From Chitinophaga sp. LS1 (GTDB taxonomy: Bacteria; Bacteroidota; Bacteroidia; Chitinophagales; Chitinophagaceae): 64,000 nt of DNA. The stretch lies in contig NZ_CP128362.1 in the NCBI RefSeq assembly GCF_034274695.1, forward strand, positions 5,210,501-5,274,500, read 5' to 3'. The position numbers and the translations under genes are program-made. The notes beneath the pieces were generated by a model. It was not told where the DNA came from and did no database searches. It saw only the letters and a list, made by a program, of their open reading frames with translations. Below, piece by piece: positions 1 through 10,300 of this stretch (its first letter is position 1; every line of letters begins with the position of its first letter).

Positions 1-2491
1 GACCATCGCCACGGGCAATTCGTTCAACCTGGAACTGGAAATCGTGACCGAAAAAGGCAATGACCGGTGGGTACGCAGTCGCGGCAGTGCGCAGTTTGAA
101 AACGGTCAATGCAAGCGACTCTTTGGCACCCTGCAGGACATCACAGAAAAGAAACTCGCGGAGATAGAACTCAAAACCCAGAAATTGCGGCTCTCTACCT
201 TTGTGGAACACGCTCCTGCGGCAGTGGCCATGTTCGACAAGGAAATGCGGTATATTGCCGTGAGCCGTCGCTGGCTGGAAGAATTTCAGATACAGGGGCA
301 GCCCGTACTGGGCATCTCTCACTACGAGGTATTCCCCAATATATCAGATCATTGGAAAAAGATCCATGCCAGTGCACAGTCAGGCGAAGTACTCAGGGAA
401 GAACATGATGTATGGCGCCCCGAAGGCTGGAACCATGATCAGTACCTGCGTTGGGAAGTAAGACCCTGGTTTCAGTACGATGGCAAAATTGGCGGTATTA
501 TGATGTTCACACAGGATATTACTGAAGCTTATCTGCAGCAGGAAGAATATAAACAGGCAAAAATACAGGCCGAACAGGCGAATATTGCAAAGTCGGAATT
601 TTTGGCTAATATGAGCCATGAGATCAGGACCCCGTTAAATGGCGTTATCGGCTTCACAGACCTTGTTTTAAAGACACAACTTACAGAGTCTCAGAACCAG
701 TACTTATCGATCGTAAATCAGTCTGCAAATGCCCTTTTAAGCATTATCAATGATATCCTCGACTTCTCAAAGATCGAAGCGGGCAAACTGGAACTGGATA
801 TTGGCAAATGTGATCTCTACGAATTCTGTAGTCAGGCGAGTGATATCATCAGTTACCAGGCGCAGAACAAAGGGTTGGAATTGTTACTGAATGTCTCCTC
901 CAATCTGCCCCGTTTTGTATACATAGATGAAGTACGCCTGAAACAGATCCTTGTGAACCTGATGGGGAATGCCGTGAAATTTACCCCAGCGGGTGAGATC
1001 GAGTTGAAAGTGACGCAACTGGACAGGGATGACCTTTTCCGTTTTGAAGTACGTGATACGGGTATTGGTATCCGGCCAGAGAAGGCGCATAAGATCTTTG
1101 AAGCGTTTTTACAGGAAGACGTTTCCACCACAAAAAAATATGGTGGTACGGGGTTGGGTCTCACCATCTCGAACAAGTTACTCGCATTGATGGGCAGTAC
1201 CCTGCAGCTGGAAAGTAAACCGGGCAAAGGGAGCCGTTTCTTCTTTGACATCTCTGTAAAAACAGAAGATGGTGAACGCATTCACTGGGAGAACATCGAC
1301 ATGGTCAAAAATGTATTGATCGTAGATGACAATGACAACAACCGTGTGATCCTGAGAGAAATGCTCTTCCTGAAAGGGATCAGTTTTGTAGAAGCAAAAA
1401 ATGGTTTTGAAGCGCTGGAGATCCTCTCAAAGAAAAATCACTTCGACGTAGTGCTCATGGATTATCACATGCCTTTTATGGATGGTATTGAGACCATTGA
1501 AAAGATCAGGAAAAATATAGACGCCGATCCCCGGCAGAAAATAATCTTACTGCATAGTTCCTCAGATGATGAAAGGATCATCAAAGCCTGTGAGCGCCTG
1601 CAGGTACAACAACGTCTTGTAAAACCCATTAAAATGCAGGAGATGTACAACGCCCTGTCCCGTTTATTCAAAAAAGAAATGATCATACCTGTTACTACTG
1701 AAAACACCGCACAGAGTGCGAGGGGGGATGGTTTTAATGTGCTCGTGGTAGAAGATAACCCGATCAATATGTTTCTCGCCACGACTATTATTCATCGCAT
1801 CGCACCCGCAGCTGTGATCCATGAAGCGAATAATGGTAAAGAGGCATTAGCAATTTTGAGTCATATCATGCCGGACATTATTCTCATGGACATCCAGATG
1901 CCGGAGATGAATGGTTATGAAGCCAGCAAACTGATTCGCACGGATTATCCTGGTTTCAGGGTGCCTATTATTGCGCTGACAGCAGGCAATGTAATGGGTG
2001 AGCGGGAGAAATGTATAGAAGCGGGTATGGACGATTTTATGGCAAAACCTTTTGTAGAAAATACCATGGTGGCGATGTTCAATAAGTGGTTGCGGTTGGA
2101 TAAACCACATGAGCCGGAAGAGCTGGAAGATAAAGCGGAGGTATTAGATGAAGAATATTTAAAAACGTACCTGGGTGATGATGATCCGGCGTTTATGAAA
2201 GAGATCCTATCACTGACAGTCAAGGAATTTAATAAACTGATGGCGGAGTTTGACAGTGTATTGACAGGCGAAAATGTGCTTACTTTAAATGGCTGGGGGC
2301 ATAAACTACGTGGGGTGGCACTGACAGTGGGGTTGATGGATCTGGCATTGCTGGCGGAGCAGATTGAAGGTGTGAAAAATATACAGCCGGAGGCCTTACA
2401 GGAATTGGCAATAGAAGCCAAAGAAAAGATCAGTAAGGCGATCCGGCTGATAGAAAATTATATTGATACGGCGCTTAGTCTACACTCGTAA
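1..2491 (+). CDS. Hybrid sensor histidine kinase, 5'-truncated by the window edge (PAS-PAS-HisKA-HATPase-REC-REC-HPt)
   Basis: The reading frame is already open at base 2, so the true start lies left of the window; a GTG at 44 is internal. In order the visible protein has the end of one PAS/PAC domain, a full PAS domain (about nt 190-530), a HisKA dimerisation domain with the H-box SHEIRTPLNG (His codon 617-619), a HATPase_c domain with DTGIGI and GGTGLGL boxes, two receiver domains with phospho-acceptor Asp codons at 1460-1462 and 1889-1891, and a C-terminal HPt domain with its His codon at 2300-2302. This is a complete internal phosphorelay (His-Asp-Asp-His) that would pass phosphate to a separate response regulator not in this window. 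No membrane segment is visible in the part present. It converges on and overlaps by 17 nt with the next gene. The signal sensed is unknown. Confidence 0.93.
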   Translation, partial: TIATGNSFNLELEIVTEKGNDRWVRSRGSAQFENGQCKRLFGTLQDITEKKLAEIELKTQKLRLSTFVEHAPAAVAMFDKEMRYIAVSRRWLEEFQIQGQPVLGISHYEVFPNISDHWKKIHASAQSGEVLREEHDVWRPEGWNHDQYLRWEVRPWFQYDGKIGGIMMFTQDITEAYLQQEEYKQAKIQAEQANIAKSEFLANMSHEIRTPLNGVIGFTDLVLKTQLTESQNQYLSIVNQSANALLSIINDILDFSKIEAGKLELDIGKCDLYEFCSQASDIISYQAQNKGLELLLNVSSNLPRFVYIDEVRLKQILVNLMGNAVKFTPAGEIELKVTQLDRDDLFRFEVRDTGIGIRPEKAHKIFEAFLQEDVSTTKKYGGTGLGLTISNKLLALMGSTLQLESKPGKGSRFFFDISVKTEDGERIHWENIDMVKNVLIVDDNDNNRVILREMLFLKGISFVEAKNGFEALEILSKKNHFDVVLMDYHMPFMDGIETIEKIRKNIDADPRQKIILLHSSSDDERIIKACERLQVQQRLVKPIKMQEMYNALSRLFKKEMIIPVTTENTAQSARGDGFNVLVVEDNPINMFLATTIIHRIAPAAVIHEANNGKEALAILSHIMPDIILMDIQMPEMNGYEASKLIRTDYPGFRVPIIALTAGNVMGEREKCIEAGMDDFMAKPFVENTMVAMFNKWLRLDKPHEPEELEDKAEVLDEEYLKTYLGDDDPAFMKEILSLTVKEFNKLMAEFDSVLTGENVLTLNGWGHKLRGVALTVGLMDLALLAEQIEGVKNIQPEALQELAIEAKEKISKAIRLIENYIDTALSLHS

Positions 2492-3299
2492 TGAAGTTAT
2501 TGAACAGCTTCACATATTCCTCTTTTACTTTTTGATCAGTATCATTGAAGAAGTATGCGGTGAAACCTCTTTCCAGAGGTTGTGACTGTGTATTGGCCAG
2601 TTGGAGTGGTCTGGCGGCAACGGCGCCGATTAAGCTGTTTTTATAAAACACCAGTACAACCCTATACAGTGGAGACGGATCATCCACGGAATTATCATAG
2701 TTCTGATATTCGAGGAATGGTGCATTTATACCTGTATTTTCCAGCTGGAACTGTTTGATAAACGGTTGCATATCAGGCAGCAATCTGCCACTGTGAGTAC
2801 GCAGGTAGTCTGCGAGTGCTGTTTCGATCACAGAGCCCGGTTTGATATCTTTCTTTTGAACATAACCAAAGAAAAACCCTGTCAGTTCTCCATGCATATT
2901 TTCGCCGGTGGTGACCAGGTGAAGGTCATCCAGTGCTTTGCCGACGACTTTGCCTGCGAGGGTGAGGGCCTGACCTTTTTTGATGATCATACTCTTTTCC
3001 TGAGCAGCATTGACAGCGATTTCAATGCTGGTTTCCGACCAGCCGTTCTTAGGCATGGTGGCATCCAGCAGAACGTTGTCATTCAGGGATACGAGGGGCT
3101 TTCCGTCGATGGTATCTAAAAGGGTGACGGTGCCATTGGTCCTTTCCGCGATAATTTTATCAGGAAGAGGACTGGACGTGGAACTGGCAGACTGTTCGTT
3201 TACGGTAAGGGAGCTGTCTGCATCAGGTAAGGGCTTTTTCGCATTTTCTGCACAGCTGCACAGGAGGCCGATGAGCAGAAATGGTAAATACTTTCGCAT
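2475..3299 (-). CDS. Predicted lipoprotein of unknown function
   Basis: The start is set at 3299, where MRKYLPFLLIGLLCSC gives a lipoprotein signal peptide with the lipid-bearing Cys at residue 18. An in-frame ATG at 3383 would put a non-signal-like 28-residue extension in front. The 274-residue protein has a Ser/Pro/Asp-rich linker (about residues 20-50) and then a mixed domain without motifs I recognise. It should sit in the periplasm or outer membrane. Its 3' end overlaps the end of the convergent hybrid kinase by 17 nt, so no room exists for a terminator between them. I do not recognise the family. Confidence 0.75.
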   Translation of the reverse strand: MRKYLPFLLIGLLCSCAENAKKPLPDADSSLTVNEQSASSTSSPLPDKIIAERTNGTVTLLDTIDGKPLVSLNDNVLLDATMPKNGWSETSIEIAVNAAQEKSMIIKKGQALTLAGKVVGKALDDLHLVTTGENMHGELTGFFFGYVQKKDIKPGSVIETALADYLRTHSGRLLPDMQPFIKQFQLENTGINAPFLEYQNYDNSVDDPSPLYRVVLVFYKNSLIGAVAARPLQLANTQSQPLERGFTAYFFNDTDQKVKEEYVKLFNNFITSVD

Positions 3300-3436
3300 G
3301 ATGATGTTTTGTAAGACCGGCGCAAAGGTAATCAATTTCGGGTTCTTTTCATTTTTGAAGGGGGACCGCAGTATCTGGTGCAAGGGGCTTCATTTGACGA
3401 AGCATCCCGGTAATCTTTTTCAATGGATATAGGTTG

Positions 3437-3468
3437 TTTGTCCCTATAACTAAGATAGCATAACTTTG
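3437..3468 (+). promoter_or_regulatory. Bacteroidota-type promoter of the copper-module regulator
   Basis: A -33 TTTG (3437-3440) is followed after 20 nt by a perfect -7 element TAACTTTG (3461-3468). The ATG of the downstream gene begins only four bases later (3473), which suggests a leaderless or nearly leaderless mRNA. Confidence 0.7.
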
Positions 3469-3472
3469 CCAA

Positions 3473-4036
3473 ATGCATTTGTTTATAAAAAACATGGTTT
3501 GTAACCGCTGTATTATGGTGGTGAGCCAGGAACTGGAAAAGCTGCACATCCCCTTCAATAGCATCTTGCTGGGGGAAGTGAGCACCAGGGAGGCGCCTGC
3601 ACCGGAACAACTGAAGGTACTGAGCGGTAACCTGAAAGAACTGGGTTTTGAACTGCTGGACGATAAAAAGAATGCGCTGGTGGAGAAGATCAAAACCACT
3701 ATTATCAACCTTATTCACGGCAAGGATAATGATACCTTAAATACCAAACTGTCTGTATTTCTGCAGGATAGCATCGGGGTAGAATACCATTACCTGTCCA
3801 CCGCCTTTAGTACAAGTGAAGGACTGACGATAGAAAAGTACGTGATCCTCCAACGCATTGAAAGAGTGAAAGAACTGCTGCAATACGACGAGATGAACCT
3901 GAGTGAAATCGCTGACAACCTGGGTTATAGCAGCGTACAGCACCTCAGCCAGCAGTTTAAGAAAATTACGGGTATGACGCCCAGCGCCTACCGCCAGCTG
4001 AAAGAGAACAGCCGCAAGCCACTGGATCAGGTGTAA
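3473..4036 (+). CDS. AraC-family regulator with N-terminal HMA-like CxxC segment, probable copper-responsive regulator
   Basis: The 187-residue protein ends in an AraC-type helix-turn-helix domain (about residues 110-180; NLSEIADNLGYSSVQHLSQQF followed by TGMTPSAYRQ). AraC proteins usually carry a sugar- or drug-sensing N-terminus. Here the first ~65 residues look like a ferredoxin-fold heavy-metal-associated domain: a short strand, then VCNRC (Cys10 and Cys13, CxxC), a helix, and a closing strand LKELGFELLDD. It lies 66 bp upstream of a CopA-type ATPase and an HMA chaperone on the same strand, so direct metal sensing and control of copA is a good inference but not shown. The start at 3473 is needed to keep the first beta strand of the HMA-like fold. 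The next Met (3494) would remove it. Confidence 0.82.
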   Translation: MHLFIKNMVCNRCIMVVSQELEKLHIPFNSILLGEVSTREAPAPEQLKVLSGNLKELGFELLDDKKNALVEKIKTTIINLIHGKDNDTLNTKLSVFLQDSIGVEYHYLSTAFSTSEGLTIEKYVILQRIERVKELLQYDEMNLSEIADNLGYSSVQHLSQQFKKITGMTPSAYRQLKENSRKPLDQV

Positions 4037-4090
4037 TAATTATATACATTTTATACCTGATCATATAACAGCCCTTCCCTTTGTCCTTGG

Positions 4091-4098
4091 TAGCTTTG
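4091..4098 (+). promoter_or_regulatory. -7 promoter element of the copper ATPase gene
   Basis: TAGCTTTG is a perfect TAnnTTTG element. The ATG at 4103 follows after four bases, the same spacing as at 3461/3473. No convincing TTTG -33 element is seen about 20 nt upstream, so a regulator may be needed for activity. Confidence 0.5.
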
Positions 4099-4102
4099 TA
4101 CC

Positions 4103-6256
4103 ATGGGACACCTAATAAAAGAAACCTTCCCCGTTCTGGAAATGAGTTGTGCTGCCTGTGCAGTAAGCATTACTTCCATGCTGCACTCTGTACCCGGGGT
4201 GCAGGAGGCAATTGTTAACTACGCCAACCAGACAGCCCTCGTGACCTATGACGCAGATCAGGTAACCCCTGAAACCATGCGTAACTCCCTTCGTAGCGTA
4301 GGATACGACCTCGTCATTGAAACCCATAACAGGGAAGAAATACAACAGCAGGCACAACAAAGTCATTACCAGGCTTTGAAGACCCGTACTATTATTGCGA
4401 TCATATTATCGTTGCCAGTAGTGGTGATCGGCATGTTCTTTATGAATATTCCTTATGCTAACTGGATCATGTGTGTATTGTCCACGCCGGTGATATTCTG
4501 GCTTGGAAAAGGTTTTTTTGTGAACGCCTGGAAACAGGCCCGGCATGGGAAATCCAATATGGATACATTGGTCGCGCTGAGTACAGGTATAGCCTGGATC
4601 TTCAGTGTATTTAATACAATCAATCCGCACTTCTGGATGGCCAGAGGATTGCATGCACATGTGTATTTCGAAGCAGCGGCAGTGGTGATAGCATTTGTAT
4701 CATTGGGGAAATTACTGGAAGAAAAAGCGAAATCAAATACTTCTTCTGCATTGAAGAAACTGATGGGCTTACAACCTAAGACAGTGCTTGTAATGAGACA
4801 CAATGAGCAGGTTGAAGTACCGCTGGAAGCCGTGCAGGTAAATGATACCATACTGGTGAAACCCGGTAATCGTATTCCTGTGGATGGAGTGGTAGTAGAA
4901 GGCGGGTCTTATGTAGATGAAAGTATGATCAGTGGAGAACCTGTACCTGTATTGAAAGAGAAAGGCAAGCAGGTATTTGCAGGCACTATCAATCAGCAGG
5001 GTAGTTTTCAGTTCAAAGCAGAGAAGGTAGGTGCGGATACCGTATTGGCACAGATCATTCGCGTGGTGCAGGAAGCACAGGGTAGTAAGGCACCCGTGCA
5101 GCAGTTGGTTGATAAGATTGCGGGGATATTTGTGCCAGTGGTGATTGGTATAGCTGTGGTAACATTTGGCATCTGGATGGTGGCAGGTGATTTTACACAT
5201 GGATTATTGGCAGCAGTAACAGTATTGGTCATTGCATGCCCTTGCGCATTAGGATTAGCGACGCCTACAGCGATTATGGTAGGAATTGGCCGCGGTGCGG
5301 ATAATAATATTCTCATCAGGGATGCAGAGAGTCTGGAAAAAGGATATAAGACGAATGTAGTGTTGCTGGATAAAACCGGGACGATTACAGAAGGGAAACC
5401 TACGGTAGAAAGTATAAATGTTGATGTGGCTTTGCTGCCTGTATTGTTAGCGATGGAGTTGCAATCTGAACATCCCTTGGCACTGGCAGTCGTGCATCAT
5501 TTGCAGGAGGATAATATTCAGCCTGTACAACTTTCGCAAATAGAAAGTATTACCGGTAAAGGTATTGTAGCTTCTTATAATGGTCACCGTTACCTGGCAG
5601 GGAATGCAGCGTTGTTGAATGCGCATGGTATAAAAACAGATAGGAGTGGGACTATTATCATGGCAGAGGATGATAAAATCGTAGGCTATATCAATATCTC
5701 CGATAAAATAAGACCAACTTCCGCAGCTGCAATCACTCAGTTAAAACAACAAGGCATCACTGTCTACATGCTCACCGGTGATAATGAAAAAACAGCAGCA
5801 GCTGTGGCTCAGTCAGTAGGCATTGAACATTACAAAGCAGGAATGCTCCCGGCAGATAAAGCGGCGTTTGTAAAATCATTGCAGTCGCAGGGAAAGATAG
5901 TGGCCATGGCAGGAGACGGTATCAATGACAGTCAGGCACTGGCACAGGCAGATGTCAGTATCGCGATGGGGAAGGGTTCAGATATTGCGATGGATGTGGC
6001 GAAGATGACCCTCATTACAGCCGATTTAAAGGCCATTCCCAAGGCTTTGGCTTTGTCAGGGCTAACAGTGCGTACTATCAGACAAAATCTCTTCTGGGCC
6101 TTTATTTACAATATTATTGGTATTCCGCTGGCTGCCGGCATCCTGTATCCCGTTAATGGGTTTTTATTAGACCCTATGATCGCAGGTGCTGCCATGGCTT
6201 TAAGCTCTGTTTCAGTAGTCAGTAACAGTTTAAGATTAAAATGGATTAAATTATAA
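4103..6256 (+). CDS. copA: Copper-exporting P1B-type ATPase
   Basis: The 717-residue heavy-metal ATPase exports Cu+ from the cytoplasm at the cost of ATP. It has one N-terminal HMA domain with CAAC (Cys16/Cys19), an actuator loop with SGEP (about 277-280), the ion-binding CPC triad (Cys379-Pro-Cys381) in VIACPCALGLATPTA, the phosphorylated Asp423 in DKTGTITEG, the SEHPLA nucleotide-binding His-Pro pair, TGDN and GDGINDSQAL. The last two membrane helices carry YN and MALSS, the residues known to define Cu+ rather than Zn2+ specificity in this family. Only one HMA domain is present. It is followed after five bases by a small HMA protein and preceded by the probable regulator, forming a compact copper resistance module. 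Confidence 0.95.
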   Translation: MGHLIKETFPVLEMSCAACAVSITSMLHSVPGVQEAIVNYANQTALVTYDADQVTPETMRNSLRSVGYDLVIETHNREEIQQQAQQSHYQALKTRTIIAIILSLPVVVIGMFFMNIPYANWIMCVLSTPVIFWLGKGFFVNAWKQARHGKSNMDTLVALSTGIAWIFSVFNTINPHFWMARGLHAHVYFEAAAVVIAFVSLGKLLEEKAKSNTSSALKKLMGLQPKTVLVMRHNEQVEVPLEAVQVNDTILVKPGNRIPVDGVVVEGGSYVDESMISGEPVPVLKEKGKQVFAGTINQQGSFQFKAEKVGADTVLAQIIRVVQEAQGSKAPVQQLVDKIAGIFVPVVIGIAVVTFGIWMVAGDFTHGLLAAVTVLVIACPCALGLATPTAIMVGIGRGADNNILIRDAESLEKGYKTNVVLLDKTGTITEGKPTVESINVDVALLPVLLAMELQSEHPLALAVVHHLQEDNIQPVQLSQIESITGKGIVASYNGHRYLAGNAALLNAHGIKTDRSGTIIMAEDDKIVGYINISDKIRPTSAAAITQLKQQGITVYMLTGDNEKTAAAVAQSVGIEHYKAGMLPADKAAFVKSLQSQGKIVAMAGDGINDSQALAQADVSIAMGKGSDIAMDVAKMTLITADLKAIPKALALSGLTVRTIRQNLFWAFIYNIIGIPLAAGILYPVNGFLLDPMIAGAAMALSSVSVVSNSLRLKWIKL

Positions 6257-6261
6257 ATACT

Positions 6262-6465
6262 ATGAAATTCAAGACAAATATTAAATGCGATGCGTGTGTG
6301 GCGAAAGTAACACCTTATTTAGACGCATCACCAGCGAAGGATGCATGGAAAGTAGATACGAGCACACCTGATAAAATACTAACAGTGAATGATAATAAAG
6401 GATTATCCGCGGCTGATGTAATCAGGCAGGTGGAAGCTGCAGGGTACAAGGCCAGCGAGATTTAA
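6262..6465 (+). CDS. Small HMA-domain copper chaperone (CopZ-like)
   Basis: The 67-residue protein is a single HMA fold with the metal site KCDACVAK (Cys9/Cys12) and the terminal strand AAGYKASEI. Such proteins hand Cu+ to the HMA domain of the ATPase. It begins five bases after the copA stop, so the two are almost certainly co-transcribed. A terminator follows directly. The loop before the CxxC has NIK where the common motif has GM, so metal affinity could differ from that of standard CopZ. Confidence 0.85.
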   Translation: MKFKTNIKCDACVAKVTPYLDASPAKDAWKVDTSTPDKILTVNDNKGLSAADVIRQVEAAGYKASEI

Positions 6466-6483
6466 TAAAAACGGATTTTTATG

Positions 6484-6524
6484 GAAAGCCGCTTCTGCCA
6501 AAGGTATGAGCGGCTTTCTTTTTT
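6484..6524 (+). terminator. Rho-independent terminator of the copper module
   Basis: A perfect 10-bp stem GAAAGCCGCT (6484-6493) / AGCGGCTTTC (6509-6518) with a 15-nt loop is followed by six T. Confidence 0.85.
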
Positions 6525-6562
6525 GCGTGTATGAAAATTTAACAAATAATTTATAACCCTAC

Positions 6563-6591
6563 TTGTTTTGTAGAGTATTTAATTATCTTTG
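6563..6591 (+). promoter_or_regulatory. Promoter of the thioredoxin / SusCD unit
   Basis: A perfect -7 element TATCTTTG (6584-6591) has a TTG at 6563-6565, 18 nt upstream. The transcript would carry a 5' leader of about 70 nt before the ATG at 6664. Confidence 0.6.
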
Positions 6592-6663
6592 TCCCCGTGA
6601 AGTTGTAACCTTAACCTCCTCTTTACTGTAGTAACTGATCGCTTAACTAGTAAACAAAGTACA

Positions 6664-7233
6664 ATGAAGAAACTGTTGTTATGTAGCGCGGTATTGGGTT
6701 TTGCCTTAACAGGATATGCTCAGACAGCTGCACCTAAGCCAACCAAAGAAGTAAAATATGAGAATCCTGCCGCCGACAGCAGAGGGTACCTTGTTAAAGT
6801 AGGCGATCAGGCTCCTGATGATTTTGAATTGGTATTGACCGATGGTAAAAAAACTACGCTCAAAGAATTGCGTGGTAAAGTAGTGGTACTTCAATTCACC
6901 GCCAGCTGGTGTAGTGTATGCCGCAAAGAAATGCCCCATCTGGAAACAGAAGTATGGCAGGCCAATAAAAATAAAGATTTTGTTTTAATAGGCGTGGACA
7001 GAGATGAACCTTTGGAAAAGGTCTCGAAGTTTCATGATGACATGAGCATCTCGTACCCGCTGGCGCTCGATCCCGGCGCAGCTATCTTCCGCCGCTATGC
7101 CGACAAAAACGCAGGCGTGACAAGGAATATCGTCATTGACAGAACAGGGAAAATAATATACTTAACAAGATTGTATGATGAAAAAGAATTTGCAGCCATG
7201 CTGTCTGTAATCAATGAGCAATTAAGCCACTAA
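6664..7233 (+). CDS. Exported TlpA-like thioredoxin-family protein
   Basis: The 189-residue protein has a cleavable signal peptide (MKKLLLCSAVLGFALTGYAQ) and an AhpC/TSA-type thioredoxin fold. The redox motif SWCSVC (Cys83/Cys86) is followed by RKEMPHLE, and the family's later strand is NIVIDRTGKI. Such proteins reduce or isomerise disulfides in the periplasm. It precedes SusC/SusD pair 1 by 96 nt without a terminator between, so co-transcription is likely. The exact substrate is unknown; it may act in maturation of exported proteins rather than in cytochrome c assembly. Confidence 0.88.
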   Translation: MKKLLLCSAVLGFALTGYAQTAAPKPTKEVKYENPAADSRGYLVKVGDQAPDDFELVLTDGKKTTLKELRGKVVVLQFTASWCSVCRKEMPHLETEVWQANKNKDFVLIGVDRDEPLEKVSKFHDDMSISYPLALDPGAAIFRRYADKNAGVTRNIVIDRTGKIIYLTRLYDEKEFAAMLSVINEQLSH

Positions 7234-7329
7234 GCTTCTCAACATTTTATTTATTAATTCAACCAACCAGTACACAGGGCGAACACTGTGTGCTCAGGAC
7301 TTTATTACCTCCTATCAAGCAAAGAAACA

Positions 7330-10300
7330 ATGAAACAAATCGTAAGCGCATTACTGCTGCTATCCCTTTACCTTGGCGCAGCTGCACAGTCACGCCGCAT
7401 CACCGGTAAAGTTACAGCGAAGGACAACGATTCCCCTATCCCCGGCGTATCTGTAAAAACAACCGGTAAGGCTATTGGCGTACAAACCGATGGTCAGGGT
7501 AACTTCTCTATCGAAATACCTGAAGGTGTTACTTCGCTGGAATTCACCTACATCGGTTACCAGAAAATAATTTTACCCATTAGTGGAAATACTGTCAATG
7601 CCAAACTGGAATCTACTGCCAGCGGTCTGAATGAAGTGGTGGTAGTAGGTTATGGTACACAGACAAAAAGAGAATTTACCGGTGCTGCTGCACGCATCTC
7701 CGGTGCACTCGTGAAAGATGCACCTGTGCAGAGTTTTGACCAGGCCCTCTCCGGTCGGGCTGCAGGTGTGAGTATCGCATCGCCAAACGGTGTGCTGAAT
7801 AACCCGCCTGTGATCCGTATCCGTGGTGTGAACTCTATCTCCCTCAGTTCTTATCCGCTGGTAGTGATCGATGGGATTGCTGTTAATACCGGCAACATCT
7901 CTACCAGTACTTCTGTGCCTAACAACCCGCTGAGTGATATCGATCCTGCAGACATAGAGTCTATCGATGTACTGAAAGATGCGGCATCTACCTCCATCTA
8001 CGGTTCCCGTGCTGCTGGCGGCGTACTCCTCATCACTACCAGGAGAGGTAAGGAAGGGAAAGCTAAAGTAATATACGATGCATGGGGTAGCTCAACAAAA
8101 GCAGCCCGTCTGCCTAAACTGCTGGATGCAACCGGTTACATGAAATACAAAAACGAAGCGGTATACAATTCGAAAGTATTGGGTGGTAATGAAAACAATA
8201 GCAGCGTAGCTTCCGAATTGTTCTTCCCTAACTATAATGCAGATGGCTCTCTGGTGAATACTAACTGGTACGATTATATCTATCGCACTGCCTATTCTCA
8301 GAACCATAACATCAGCGTATCTGGTGGTAACAAAACAACAAATTATTATTTATCCGCCAACTATTCTAACCAACAGGGTTTTGTGGTAGATAATGAATTC
8401 AAACGTAAGTCACTTCGTTTCAATGTTGACCATGAAGTAACCAAATGGTTCAAGATCAAAGCTGGTGGTGCATACAATACATCATTCAACCAATCTCAGA
8501 ACACAGGTTCCCTGCCTAACAGTACCTTCCTGCTCATCGGTGCTGCACGTCTTGCCACTGCACTGGCACCCAACGTGTCTGTGTATAATGCCGACGGTAG
8601 TTACAACCTGAGCTCAACAGGTACGTTAGGTATGGGCAACAACCAGGTGACCAACACCCTGTGGAATGCAAAAGCATTGTTCGACCTGAGTAGCTATACG
8701 ACAGAGAACGATCGCTTTACAGGAAATATAGGTGCAACCATTAAGTTGCCGTATCACTTTGAACTGAATACTACGTATGCGATGGACAGGCTGAGAACTG
8801 AAAATAATACGTGGTTAAGTTCTCAACTGGGATCTTCCGGTTATTCTGTAGGGGGTTCTGCTACCAATGTGAGCGCACTGCGTAATAACTGGGACTGGGC
8901 GAGCACTTTGGGTTTCAATAACAAATACCGTAAGCACCACGTGACTGCATTATTGGGTTATGATGTTCAGAAATTCGAGACTACTTCCTGGGGTGCTTAT
9001 GCCACTGTAGCGGCAGACAATTTCTTTACTAACTACGAAGGTAGTTACAGCACCGTAACAGCAAGCGGCAATAGTAAAAGTGAAAAAGCATTCATCTCTT
9101 ACTTCTCCCGTGTGACTTACGACTTTAATAACAAGTACTTCCTGACTGCCAACTTCCGCCGCGATGGTAACTCTGCACTGGGTGCCAACAGCAAGTTCGG
9201 TAACTTCGGTGGTGTGAGCGCGGGCTGGCTGTTATCTGAAGAAGGATTCTTCAAAAACCTGCACATCGAAAATATTGTAAACAATGTGAAACTGCGTGCC
9301 AGCTGGGGTCGTGTAGGTAATGGTAATGTGACCAACGACTATGCCAGCCAGAGCCTGTACAGTGCTTCGCTGTATGGTAGTGCCGCTACCTGGTACCTGA
9401 GTCAGGCCGGTAACCCTGATCTGTCCTGGGAAACCAGTAAACAAACTAACCTGGGTCTGGATCTGGGTCTGCTGAATAACAGGATCCAGGTAGAAGGTAC
9501 ATGGTTCAACAACGATGTAAATGGTCTGATCCTGAGTGCACCACAATCTGCATCCAAAGGTATCCCTGACAATGCCATCCTCATGAACGTAGGTGCTATG
9601 TATAACCGTGGCTGGGAACTGGGTGTAACAGCCAGCGTGATCCGCAAGGAAAATTTCAGCTGGGATGCAAGCTTCAACTATACACACATCAAGAATAAAG
9701 TAACAGCACTGGCAACAGGTAACTCAGACATCATCGGCTATACTCACACTTCGTCCGAAGCAAGTAACGTAACACGTGTAGGCTACTCTGTTGGTAGCCT
9801 GTATGGTGCCAAAACGGCTGGTGTGAATCCTGAAAACGGGCGTCGTATCTTCATCAACAAAGCAGGTGAGAAAGTACAGTACAGTGCTACAGTCGCTTCC
9901 GGCGAGAGTAACTGGACTTACCTGGATGGTACCACGGCTACTGCGATTTCTGCCAGCGACTACTACCTGCTGGGCAATGCATTGCCAAAATGGTATGGTG
10001 GTCTGAGTAATACTTTCCGTTACAAGAACTTTGATCTGGGTATCAACCTGACTTACGCAGGTGGTAACTATGTAATGAACGGTACCAAAGCCACCCTGAG
10101 AGATCAGCGTTTCTATAACAACTATACAGACATTTCCAAACGCTGGACGACTGTAGGTCAGAAAACCGACATCCCTCGTCTGGTATACAATGACCAGATC
10201 TCCAATGGTTCTTCTTACCCGATTTCAGCGAACGTAGAGAAAGGTGATTTTCTCCGTTTGCAAAGTCTGACGCTGGGTTACCGTGTACCGGGCCGCGTAT

